From positions 1-64,000 of the forward strand of contig CANQQU010000002.1 in assembly GCA_947626085.1 (NCBI GenBank): a stretch of 64,000 nt of DNA. The letters are read 5' to 3'. Origin of the DNA: an uncultured Oscillospiraceae bacterium. Lineage in GTDB: Bacteria; Bacillota; Clostridia; Oscillospirales; Oscillospiraceae. Of the stretch, positions 26,537 to 34,841 are shown piece by piece. The notes beneath the pieces are model-generated. The model was not told where the DNA came from. It ran no database searches and saw only the letters and a list, made by a program, of their open reading frames with translations. The translations under genes were made by a program, and so were the position numbers. Position 1 is the first letter of the stretch, and each line of letters opens with the position of its first letter.

Positions 26537-26813
26537 CGTAATCGGCGCAGACCCGGCTGGCCAGCAGATGGTGGAACCGCTCCTTGGCCGCCAGGTGCCG
26601 GGGGTCCTGCTGATAGGCCGCCAGGGCCTCCCGGCTGTCAAACTCGGAGTAGAGGCAGTAGTCCATGCCTCCCTGGTAGGTTCGGCGGACCTCCAGCGTC
26701 TTGAGGCCCGGGATCTGTCCCGCCAGGGGCTCCAGGAGCGAAGCGATGAAGGCCACGGAGGCGTCCTTGTCCGGGCCCTCCTTCAAGGTGTAGATGACGA
26801 TGTGCTTGACCAT
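26529..26813 (-). CDS. Dabb (stress-responsive A/B barrel) family protein
   Basis: MVKHIVIYTLKEGPDKDASVAFIASLLEPLAGQIPGLKTLEVRRTYQGGMDYCLYSEFDSREALAAYQQDPRHL. Confidence 0.88.
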   Translation of the reverse strand: MVKHIVIYTLKEGPDKDASVAFIASLLEPLAGQIPGLKTLEVRRTYQGGMDYCLYSEFDSREALAAYQQDPRHLAAKERFHHLLASRVCADYDA

Positions 26814-26832
26814 ATTTTACCTCCTGATTTGG

Positions 26833-26865
26833 AAAAGGACCGGCGAAAGGCCGGTCCTTTTGAAT
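26833..26865 (-). terminator. Terminator hairpin downstream of ispH-rpsA
   Basis: AAAAGGACCGG (26833-26843) / CCGGTCCTTTT (26851-26861). Confidence 0.6.
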
Positions 26866-26874
26866 TTTTTTGGT

Positions 26875-28803
26875 TTATTCGGCAGCTTCCAGCAGCGCAC
26901 GGATGGACAGGGAGATCCGCTTGTTCTCCGCGTCAATGTCGGTGATCTTCACCTTGACCTCCTGGCCTTCCTTCAGCACGTCCTCGGGCTTGCCGATCCG
27001 GCGGTCCGCGATCTGGGAGATGTGGATCAGGCCGTCCACACCGGGAATGATCTCGGCAAAGGCGCCGAAGGTCATCAGCTTGACGATCTTGGCATCCACC
27101 ACGTCGCCTACCTGGAACTTGGTCATAAACTGATTCCAGGGGTTCATCTCCGGGGTCTTGTAACCCAGGGAGATCTTGTGCTTCACAGGATCGAAGGAGA
27201 TGACGAATACATCGATCTCGTCGCCCACCTTCACCACGTCGGCGGGGGTCTTGATCCGGTTCCAGCTCAGCTCGGAAACATGGACCATGCCGTCCACGCC
27301 GCCGATATCCACAAAGGCGCCGTAGGAAGTCAGGGACTTCACCACGCCGTGGTACTTCTTGCCGTTCTCGATCTCGCTCCAGATCTTCTCCTGAGCGGCC
27401 TTCCGCTCCTCGGCAGCCACGGCCCGGATGGAGCCGATGACCCGGCGGCGGGCCCGGTTGACCTCGGTGATCTTCAGCTTGACGGTCTTGCCCACCATGG
27501 CCTTCATATCGCCGCCCTTGGCGATGCCGGACTGGGAGGCGGGGATGAACACCCGAACGCCCTTCACATTGGCGACCAGGCCACCCTTATTATCCTCGGT
27601 AATGGTGCCCTCGACGGTGGTCTTCTCCTCGGCATAGGCCGCCATCTCGTCCCAGACCCGCATCCCGTCCAGCTTCTTCTTGGACAGCTGGCAGGTGCCC
27701 TCCTGGTCGTTTACCCGCACCACGAAAACTTCGACCTCTTCTCCCACATGGAGTACATCCTCGGGCTTTATGGAAGGATCGGAACTGACCTCGTCGTTGG
27801 GGATATAGCCGGCGTGCTTGGTGCCAAGGTCGATCTGCACCTCGGTAGCTCCGAAGCCTGTCACGACGCCAGTGACCTTATCTCCAGTATTCAAAGTTTT
27901 GATGGACTGCTCCAGCAGGGCCTCAAAGCTCTCCTCCTGGCCCGCTTCGGCATTGATGATTTCGCTCATTTTCTTGTTGACCTCCTTTATAATCCACGCC
28001 GGCGTAGATGCGCCCGCCGTGACTCCAACATTCGTCACACCGCGGAAAAAGGCCGGCTCCAGCTCCGAGGCACTGTCCACCAGGACGACTTTTTCGCAAT
28101 GCTCCCGGCAGATCATCGCCAGGCGTTTCGTATTGGAACTGGTGCGGTCCCCCACGATCACCATGGCCTGGCAGCCTTCGCTGAGTAAAGCTGCCTCATT
28201 CTGCCGATACTCTGTTGCTTTACATATTGTATCAAAAAATTTCAAGTTAGTAAACTGTTTTTTTGCAATTTTTTCGCACATTTCCCACAAATATTCAGGG
28301 GAAGTTGTCTGGCAAACCATGCAAATTGGCAAATCCGACGGGATTTCGGGCGATTTTGACCAATTTTCCAGCTCCTGCGGACTTTCGCACACGACACAGT
28401 TTCCGCACCAACCGGCGATCCCGGCCACCTCCGGGTGGTCCCGCTGGCCGATGATCAGGCTGAACCGCCCTTCCCGCTCCGCCCGGGCCACGATCCGGTG
28501 GATCCGCTTGACGAAGGGGCAGGTGGCGTCGATCACCTCCGCGCCAGTCTCCTCTAAGGCCCGGTAGACCGCCCGGCCCACCCCGTGGGAGCGGATGACC
28601 ACCACCGCGCCGGCGGGGGCGTCCTGAGGCCGGTCGATGACCCGAACCCCTAGCTCCTCCAGGTGGGCCACCGCATGGCGGTTGTGAATGATGGGGCCCA
28701 GGGTGACGACCTGCTTCCCCTCTTTGGCCGCCTGCTCCGCCAGGCCCATGGCCCGGTCCACGCCGAAGCAGAAGCCGGCGCTCTCGGCAAGGCGGACGCT
28801 CAT
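26875..28803 (-). CDS. Bifunctional 4-hydroxy-3-methylbut-2-enyl diphosphate reductase / ribosomal protein S1 fusion
   Basis: IspH N-terminus (AESAGFCFGVDRAMGLAEQA…GPIIHNRHAVAHLEELGV…SSNTKRLAMICRE) fused in one ORF to four S1 motifs (e.g. GVVKSLTSYGAFVDIGGVDGMVHVSELSW; AKIVKLMTFGAFAEIIPGVDGLIHISQI). Confidence 0.95.
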   Translation of the reverse strand: MSVRLAESAGFCFGVDRAMGLAEQAAKEGKQVVTLGPIIHNRHAVAHLEELGVRVIDRPQDAPAGAVVVIRSHGVGRAVYRALEETGAEVIDATCPFVKRIHRIVARAEREGRFSLIIGQRDHPEVAGIAGWCGNCVVCESPQELENWSKSPEIPSDLPICMVCQTTSPEYLWEMCEKIAKKQFTNLKFFDTICKATEYRQNEAALLSEGCQAMVIVGDRTSSNTKRLAMICREHCEKVVLVDSASELEPAFFRGVTNVGVTAGASTPAWIIKEVNKKMSEIINAEAGQEESFEALLEQSIKTLNTGDKVTGVVTGFGATEVQIDLGTKHAGYIPNDEVSSDPSIKPEDVLHVGEEVEVFVVRVNDQEGTCQLSKKKLDGMRVWDEMAAYAEEKTTVEGTITEDNKGGLVANVKGVRVFIPASQSGIAKGGDMKAMVGKTVKLKITEVNRARRRVIGSIRAVAAEERKAAQEKIWSEIENGKKYHGVVKSLTSYGAFVDIGGVDGMVHVSELSWNRIKTPADVVKVGDEIDVFVISFDPVKHKISLGYKTPEMNPWNQFMTKFQVGDVVDAKIVKLMTFGAFAEIIPGVDGLIHISQIADRRIGKPEDVLKEGQEVKVKITDIDAENKRISLSIRALLEAAE

Positions 28804-29480
28804 AGGCCGGTCTTCTCCCGGACGATGGCCCGCATGGCCGCCAGGGTCTGGGGAATGTCCAGCTCGGTGGTGTCCAGCAGCACCGCGTCGGGGGCCTGAC
28901 GCAGGGGGGCGACGGAGCGGGTGGTGTCCTGCCGGTCCCGGCGGCGCAGGTCCTCCAGAACCTGCTCATAAGCGTCTTTCTTGCCCTTGGCTTGCAGCTC
29001 CGCGTAACGGCGTTGGGCCCGGACTTCCGGGGAGGCGGTGAGGAACAGCTTCACCGCCGCCTGGGGCAGCACCACCGTGCCGATATCCCGGCCGTCCATC
29101 ACCACATTGTGCCGCTTTGCCAGGTCCCGCTGCAGCTCCAGCAGGGCCTGCCGCACGGCCGGATGGGCGGAGACCAAGGACGCCTTCTGGGAGATGTCCG
29201 GGGTGCGGATCTCCTCCGTCACGTCCATGCCGTTCATCCACATATGCTGCGCGCCCTGGTCGTCATAGCGGATCTCCACGTTCACCTCGTCGATGTAACG
29301 GGCCACCCCGTCGGCGTCCTTGGGGCTGATGCCCAGCAGATCCAGAAAATAGGCCACGGTGCGGTAGATCGCCCCCGTGTCCACATAGTACCACCCCAGC
29401 TCCTGGGCCAAAAGCCGGGCCAGGGTGCTTTTTCCCGCGCCGGCGGGGCCGTCGATGGCGACGGCGTAGGTCTTTTCCAT
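28800..29480 (-). CDS. cmk: Cytidylate kinase
   Basis: YAVAIDGPAGAGKSTLARLLAQELGWYYVDTGAIYRTVAYF; VVMDGRDIGTVVLPQAAVKLFLTAS. Confidence 0.95.
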   Translation of the reverse strand: MEKTYAVAIDGPAGAGKSTLARLLAQELGWYYVDTGAIYRTVAYFLDLLGISPKDADGVARYIDEVNVEIRYDDQGAQHMWMNGMDVTEEIRTPDISQKASLVSAHPAVRQALLELQRDLAKRHNVVMDGRDIGTVVLPQAAVKLFLTASPEVRAQRRYAELQAKGKKDAYEQVLEDLRRRDRQDTTRSVAPLRQAPDAVLLDTTELDIPQTLAAMRAIVREKTGL

Positions 29481-29496
29481 GGTATATCCTCCGTTT

Positions 29497-30507
29497 TCAA
29501 TCTTCCCGCAGACGCTTTAGGGCCTCCGCCTCCCGGCGCAGCACCTCTTCCGGGGAAATGCCCAGCATTTGGGCGGTCTCCTCCGCCGTGGCGGGTTTTC
29601 CGGTCTCCAGGCCGAATCGCAGGGAGAGCAGCCTTACGTCCTCGGGGTCCGCGCCCTCCAGCAGCTCCTCCACCCGGCGGCGGCTCTGGAAATAGGCGGT
29701 GTGTTCCACATTTTGGGCCGGCTCCTCCGGCTCCGGAGCCGATCTTTGCGCGCTTTGGGCATCCGAAATCAGCTTTTCCAGCCGCCGGATCTCCTCCAAG
29801 TCCCAGCCCAGTTCCCCGGCAAGCTCCTCCGGCAGGGGGTTTCGGCCCAGCCGGGCCAGCAGCGCCCGGTCCGCGGCCTGGTAGGCCTCCATGGCCTTTT
29901 TCAGTTCCCGGCCCACGCCCTGGGCATGGGCCTGAAGGATCACGGTCTTTGCCAGGGCAAACCGGATCCAACGGTCGGCAAAGGCCGAAAAATCGCCGCC
30001 GGCATAGCGCATGACGCTCTGCCACAGGCCCAGGCTGCCCTCCTGGATCAGATCCAGCAGCAGCACGCCCCGGCCGGTCATGGACATGGCCAGCTCCGCC
30101 GCCCGGGGAAGATACGCCTGGGCCAGGGCCTCCATGGCCCGCTGATCCCCACCCAGGCAGCGCTCCGCCAGGGCCTGGACGGCCTGCCTGGAAGGGGCGG
30201 GCCCGTCGATCTCCCGCAGATATAGGGCCAGGGGGTCGTTCTCCGCCAACTCCCGGCGCAAGGTCCCGGCCCGGACCTGACTGTCCTCCCAGGCAAGCCT
30301 GGGAGAGGCGGGCTCCGCCTCCCGGGGCAGGTCCATCAGGAGGCGCAGCTCCAGATCCTCCGCCAGCTGAAAGGCGTCCTCCGCCTCGGTCTGGCTGAGG
30401 CCGTCGATCAGCGCCAGCAGCCGGGCCGCCGAAATGGATTCCCCCGACCCCAGCGCCGTCAGCGCCGCCTCGTAGGGGGGAACCTCAAACACAAAGTCCT
30501 CGTTCAC
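29497..30507 (-). CDS. Divergent sigma-70-like protein (second sigma-like gene in the dnaG operon)
   Basis: Region 2-like MTGRGVLLLDLIQEGSLGLWQSVMRYAGGDFSAFADRWIRFALAKTVI and a region 4-like C-terminus (GADPEDVRLLSLRFGLETGKPATAEETAQMLGISPEEVLRREAEALKRL), but 2.4/4.2 are poorly conserved. Confidence 0.75.
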   Translation of the reverse strand: MNEDFVFEVPPYEAALTALGSGESISAARLLALIDGLSQTEAEDAFQLAEDLELRLLMDLPREAEPASPRLAWEDSQVRAGTLRRELAENDPLALYLREIDGPAPSRQAVQALAERCLGGDQRAMEALAQAYLPRAAELAMSMTGRGVLLLDLIQEGSLGLWQSVMRYAGGDFSAFADRWIRFALAKTVILQAHAQGVGRELKKAMEAYQAADRALLARLGRNPLPEELAGELGWDLEEIRRLEKLISDAQSAQRSAPEPEEPAQNVEHTAYFQSRRRVEELLEGADPEDVRLLSLRFGLETGKPATAEETAQMLGISPEEVLRREAEALKRLRED

Positions 30508-31370
30508 GCCAAAAAATCCTCCAGTCCCAGGCTCACGCCCAGCTTTTGCAGCTTGTCCATGGCCTGCCGCTCGATCTGCCGCACCCGCTCCTTGGAAATG
30601 CCCAGCTTCTTACTGATGGCCTCCAGGGAATAGCTGGTCTGCCCGGTCATGCCAAAGTGCAGCTCCAGCACCTGCCGCTGACGAGGAGTCAGCTTGGACA
30701 GCAGCTGGCCCAAGATCCGGCGCAGCTCCTGGCGCACCAGCTCCTCCTGGGGCTCGCTGGCCTCCTGATCCGCCAGCATCGCGCCCAGGGCGATGTCCTC
30801 CTCCCCCGCCGGGGCGTCCAGAGAACAGGTCTGAGGCGTAAGCTCTAAGAGCTTCTTGACCCGGTCCTCCGGCAAATCGCAGGCCTGGGCGATCTGGGCG
30901 GGGGTCGGCTCCTCCCCGGTCTGCTGCAGCAGCGCCGCCCGAGCGGCGCTGACCCGGCGCATCCGCTCCGCCGTGTGGAGGGGCACCCGGATCATCCCGC
31001 TGTGGTTCATCAGGCACCGGGTGATGCCCTGGCGAATCCATTTGGTGGCGTAGGTGGAAAAGCGGTAGTCCAGGGTATAGTCAAATTTTCGAGCGGCCAC
31101 GATCAGGCCGATACTGCCCTCCTGGATCAGGTCCAGCAGGGGCACCCCCCGCCCGGCGTACTCCCGGGCCACGGACACCACCAGCCGCAGATTGGCGCTC
31201 ACCATCTGCCGGACGGCCTCCTCGTCCCCCTGGGCACAGCGCATGGCCAGGGCCCGCTCCTGCTCCGCCGTCAGCTGGGGATAGCTGCGAATTTCCTGAA
31301 GATACTGGCTCAGGCTGTCCTCCCCGGCGCCGCTGGACGCCTGCCCCTCCTGTAAAATCGATGGGCTCAT
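30504..31370 (-). CDS. RpoD-type sigma-70 factor
   Basis: RLVVSVAREYAGRGVPLLDLIQEGSIGLIVAARKFDYTLDYRFSTYATKWIRQGITRCLMN; LGISKERVRQIERQAMDKLQ. Confidence 0.93.
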   Translation of the reverse strand: MSPSILQEGQASSGAGEDSLSQYLQEIRSYPQLTAEQERALAMRCAQGDEEAVRQMVSANLRLVVSVAREYAGRGVPLLDLIQEGSIGLIVAARKFDYTLDYRFSTYATKWIRQGITRCLMNHSGMIRVPLHTAERMRRVSAARAALLQQTGEEPTPAQIAQACDLPEDRVKKLLELTPQTCSLDAPAGEEDIALGAMLADQEASEPQEELVRQELRRILGQLLSKLTPRQRQVLELHFGMTGQTSYSLEAISKKLGISKERVRQIERQAMDKLQKLGVSLGLEDFLA

Positions 31371-33106
31371 GACTTGACCCCTTTTCTCTGCTTCATACGG
31401 TCCCGAAGGGCCAAAAGGGACTCCTCCGAGCCGTCCTTTGTCCCCCGGTTTTCATCCATGATCACGGTGACGCAGTCCCGCGCCGCTTCCTCCCGGGCTG
31501 GGCCCTGGTTCCGCTGGAGCGCTCCCGCCAAGTGGGAGGTCTCCTCCGGGGTCAGGCCCTCCAGCACCCCCAGGGACAGCTCCAGGCCCTGTTCATGCCG
31601 GCTTTTCAGCTGGGCAAACACCCGGCCCAGCAGCGGGACGGAGAAATCCGCCTCCGTCAGATCGCCGGTCTGATCCGCCAGGGCGGGGTCCTTCATCAGC
31701 AGGCAGATCAGCAGTTCCTCCGCCATGGCGGATTTCATATTGTCATAGCGGATGCTCCGGTCCTTGGGCCGGAGGGTCTGGGCAGGGGCCAGGTCGATCC
31801 GCTCCTGGCGCTTCTTCTCCCGGGCCCGGCGGCGGCGCCAGGCCTTCTCCACCTCCAGCTTCATGGCGTCAGCCGTGATGCCGGCGGCCTCCGCCGCCCG
31901 ACCCCCGTAGATCTCCCGCTGGACGGCGCTGCCCAGGGTGCTGATCAGCTCCGCCGCCTCTTGGACAAAGCGAATCCGCTGGTCGTCCTCCCCCAGGTCG
32001 TATTTTTTGGAAATGGCGGTGAGCTGGTACTCAATCCGGTTGGAGGCGCCCTCCAGCAGGACCCGGAAGCGGTCCGCTCCGAATTTTTTCAGAAATTCGT
32101 CGGGGTCCTTGGCGTCCTTCACCTTCAGCACCTTCACCCGCAGGCCCGCCCGCTCCAAAATGGGGATGGCCCGCCGGGTGGCGTCCTGTCCAGCCTGGTC
32201 GGCGTCGTAGATCAGGACCACTTCCTCGGTGTACCTGGTAAGCAGGGTGGCGTGGTCCTCCGTCAGAGCGGTGCCCAGGGAGGCCACGGCGCAGTCGAAG
32301 CCGTACTGGTGCAGGCTCACCGCGTCCATGTACCCCTCTACCAGGATCAGGTAGCCCAGCTTGCTCTTTTTCGCCAGATTCAGGCCGAAAAGGTTCTTCC
32401 GTTTATTGAAAATCAGTGTTTCTGGAGAATTTAGATACTTGGGCGTGGAATCGTCCATCACCCGGCCGCCGAAGCCGATGAGATTGCCCCGGACGTCGAT
32501 AATGGGAAACATCAGCCGGTTGCGGAACCGGTCGTAAATACGCCCGTTCTTTTCGGACACCAGCCCGGCGTCCCGCAACTCCTGATCGGTATAGCCCTTG
32601 GCCCCCATGGCGTCCACCAGGCCGGACCAGGAATCCGGGGCAAAGCCCACCCCAAATCGGGTCAAGATGGACTGGGTCATGCCCCGCTTCTGGGCGTAGG
32701 CCAGGCCCGCCGCCCCGGCGGGGGCGTAGAGCTGGGCATGGTAATACCGGGCCGCCTCCTTGCACAGCGCCCAGAGCCGCTCCTGCTGCCGGTAGCGGCT
32801 CTGATACTGCTCGTCCTCCGGCACGGTCATCCCCGCCCGCTGGGCCAGGGCCCGGACGGCGTCGGGGTAGCTCAGGTTCTCAATCTCCATCAGGAAATTG
32901 ATCACCCCGCCGCCCTTGTGGCAGCCGAAGCAGTAGAACATCCCCTTGTCCGGGGACACGGAAAAGGAGGCGGTCTTCTCCCCGTGAAAGGGGCACAGGC
33001 CAAAGAGGTTGGCCCCGCTGCGGCGGAGATTCACATACTGACTCACCACTTCTTCAATGGGGTTCCGAGCCACCAACTCGTCCAAAAATGCCGGCGGAAA
33101 CGCCAC
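31367..33106 (-). CDS. dnaG: DNA primase
   Basis: NPIEEVVSQYVNLRRSGANLFGLCPFHGEKTASFSVSPDKGMFYCFGCHKGGGVINFLM; LVEGYMDAVSLHQYG; EVVLIYDADQAGQDA. Confidence 0.96.
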   Translation of the reverse strand: MAFPPAFLDELVARNPIEEVVSQYVNLRRSGANLFGLCPFHGEKTASFSVSPDKGMFYCFGCHKGGGVINFLMEIENLSYPDAVRALAQRAGMTVPEDEQYQSRYRQQERLWALCKEAARYYHAQLYAPAGAAGLAYAQKRGMTQSILTRFGVGFAPDSWSGLVDAMGAKGYTDQELRDAGLVSEKNGRIYDRFRNRLMFPIIDVRGNLIGFGGRVMDDSTPKYLNSPETLIFNKRKNLFGLNLAKKSKLGYLILVEGYMDAVSLHQYGFDCAVASLGTALTEDHATLLTRYTEEVVLIYDADQAGQDATRRAIPILERAGLRVKVLKVKDAKDPDEFLKKFGADRFRVLLEGASNRIEYQLTAISKKYDLGEDDQRIRFVQEAAELISTLGSAVQREIYGGRAAEAAGITADAMKLEVEKAWRRRRAREKKRQERIDLAPAQTLRPKDRSIRYDNMKSAMAEELLICLLMKDPALADQTGDLTEADFSVPLLGRVFAQLKSRHEQGLELSLGVLEGLTPEETSHLAGALQRNQGPAREEAARDCVTVIMDENRGTKDGSEESLLALRDRMKQRKGVKS

Positions 33107-33155
33107 AGTTGACCACCTCCCTTGGGAAAAGCCTGATAAAGGACTTAAAATCAAA

Positions 33156-33184
33156 GTATAATAGCCGCTCTGCGGCTATTATAC
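33156..33184. promoter_or_regulatory. Perfect inverted repeat between dgt and dnaG
   Basis: GTATAATAGCCGC (33156-33168) TCT GCGGCTATTATAC (33172-33184); terminator or operator function unresolved. Confidence 0.5.
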
Positions 33185-33188
33185 CATA

Positions 33189-34202
33189 TTATCCCCGGAC
33201 TTGCCACCCCGAGGGAATAAAAATCTCCGTATATTTGTCCACCGCGTACTTGTCCGTCATGCCGGCGATGTAATCGCACACCGTCCGGGGGATGCCCTCC
33301 AATCTCAGCTGGGGGGTAAGGTCCCCGGGCAGCCGCTCCGGATGGTCGCAATAGAACTGGTAGAGCCGCTGGAGCATGAGCTTGGCCTTGCTCTCCTCCC
33401 CCTTGGCCACGGGGTTGCGGTAGACCCGCTGGAACATGAAGGCCCGTAGCTCCTTGAGGGCCTGGTCCACCGCCGGCGACAGGCCCACCCGCCCGCTCTC
33501 CTGGGTGAAGGCAATGGCGTCACAGACCAGGGTGTTGATCCGTTCCCGGTGGCTGCCGCCCAGCACGGCGGAGATCTCCCTGGGAATATCCCCATCGGTC
33601 AAGATCCCCGCCCGGATGGCGTCGTCAATATCGTGATTCACATAGGCGATCTGGTCCGACCGGCGGACCACCTGACCCTCCCAGGTCTCGGGGATCCGGT
33701 CCCCCGTGTGGCCCAGAATGCCCATCCGCACCTCATAGGTCAGATTCAAGCCCTTCCCCCCGTTTTCCAGGGTGTCCACCACCCGGAGGCTCTGCTCGTT
33801 GTGGCGGAAGGGGGCCCCCAGCGCCTCGGACAGCGCCGCCTCCCCGGCGTGGCCGAAGGGGGTGTGGCCCAGGTCATGGCCCATGGCGATGGCCTCGGTC
33901 AGGTCCTCGTTGAGCCCCAGGCCCCGGGTGATGGTCCGGGCGATCCGGGACACCTCCAGGGTGTGGGTCAGGCGGGTGCGGTAGTGGTCTCCCTCGGGCT
34001 GGAGGAAAACCTGGGTCTTGTGGGTCAGGCGGCGGAAGGCCTTGCTGTGGACGATCCGATCCGTATCCCGCTGATAGCAGGTGCGCACCTCCCCGGGCTG
34101 GGGCGGCTCCGGGCGCACGCGGCCCCGGCTCTGATCAGAAAAGGCGGCGTGCTCGCTCAAAAACCCATGCTCCCGCCGCTCCAAAACTTCCCGGACGGTC
34201 AA
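33189..34202 (-). CDS. dgt: Deoxyguanosinetriphosphate triphosphohydrolase-like protein
   Basis: DTDRIVHSKAFRRLTHKTQVF; HYRTRLTHTLEVSRIARTITRGLGLNEDLTEAIAMGHDLGHTPFGHAGE. Confidence 0.95.
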   Translation of the reverse strand: MTVREVLERREHGFLSEHAAFSDQSRGRVRPEPPQPGEVRTCYQRDTDRIVHSKAFRRLTHKTQVFLQPEGDHYRTRLTHTLEVSRIARTITRGLGLNEDLTEAIAMGHDLGHTPFGHAGEAALSEALGAPFRHNEQSLRVVDTLENGGKGLNLTYEVRMGILGHTGDRIPETWEGQVVRRSDQIAYVNHDIDDAIRAGILTDGDIPREISAVLGGSHRERINTLVCDAIAFTQESGRVGLSPAVDQALKELRAFMFQRVYRNPVAKGEESKAKLMLQRLYQFYCDHPERLPGDLTPQLRLEGIPRTVCDYIAGMTDKYAVDKYTEIFIPSGWQVRG

Positions 34203-34840
34203 TCCAAACTCCTTTCTCCCATGGGGAAGGCACGGTACACCTTCCCCGTCTCCAACGCCTCCACTTTCCCAGCCGAGAGGTCGGAGAGCTTTGTCAGAAA
34301 CGCCGCCGCCCCCGCCGGGGGAAGCAGCACCGTCAGCTCCACCTCCGCCCCGAACTGGGCGTCCTGGATGACGCCTCCGGCGGACAGAGCCTCCAGCCGC
34401 ACCCGCTCATAGAAGGCGTAGGGGCAGGGCAGATAGTAGACGTTCCAAATCCGCTTGACGGATTTTCCGGCGGCGTCCACAGCGATTTTGGCCCCCTTGG
34501 TATAGGCCCGGACCAGGCCGCCGGCCCCCAGGAGGACGCCTCCAAAATACCGGGTGACTACGCACACGGCGTTAAAAAGATTCTCCCGCTGCAAGACCTG
34601 GACCATGGGCATTCCGGCGGTGCCCCCCGGCTCCCCGTCGTCGGAGAAGCGGGTGGGGCCGTCCTTGATGATATAGGCCCAGCAGTTGTGGGTGGCGTCA
34701 TAGCAGCGCTTTTTCATCTCCTGGATCCGCTCCAGGGCCTCCGCCTCGGTTTCCACCGGCCAGAGGCGGCCAATGAAGCGGGACTTCTTTTCCACAAATT
34801 CCGCCTCCCCAAAGCCGGAAGGCACCAGATACTCCTCCAC
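34199..34840 (-). CDS. YigZ/IMPACT family protein
   Basis: EFVEKKSRFIGRLWPVETEAEALERIQEMKKRCYDATHNCWAYI…FSDDGEPGGTAGMPMVQVL…VVTRYFGGVLLGAGGLVRAY; GTG start. Confidence 0.93.
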   Translation of the reverse strand: MEEYLVPSGFGEAEFVEKKSRFIGRLWPVETEAEALERIQEMKKRCYDATHNCWAYIIKDGPTRFSDDGEPGGTAGMPMVQVLQRENLFNAVCVVTRYFGGVLLGAGGLVRAYTKGAKIAVDAAGKSVKRIWNVYYLPCPYAFYERVRLEALSAGGVIQDAQFGAEVELTVLLPPAGAAAFLTKLSDLSAGKVEALETGKVYRAFPMGERSLD

Positions 34841-34841
34841 C

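Noticed and set aside
26794-28188. 464-aa plus-strand ORF
   Set aside because: Antisense to the S1 domains of the IspH-S1 fusion.
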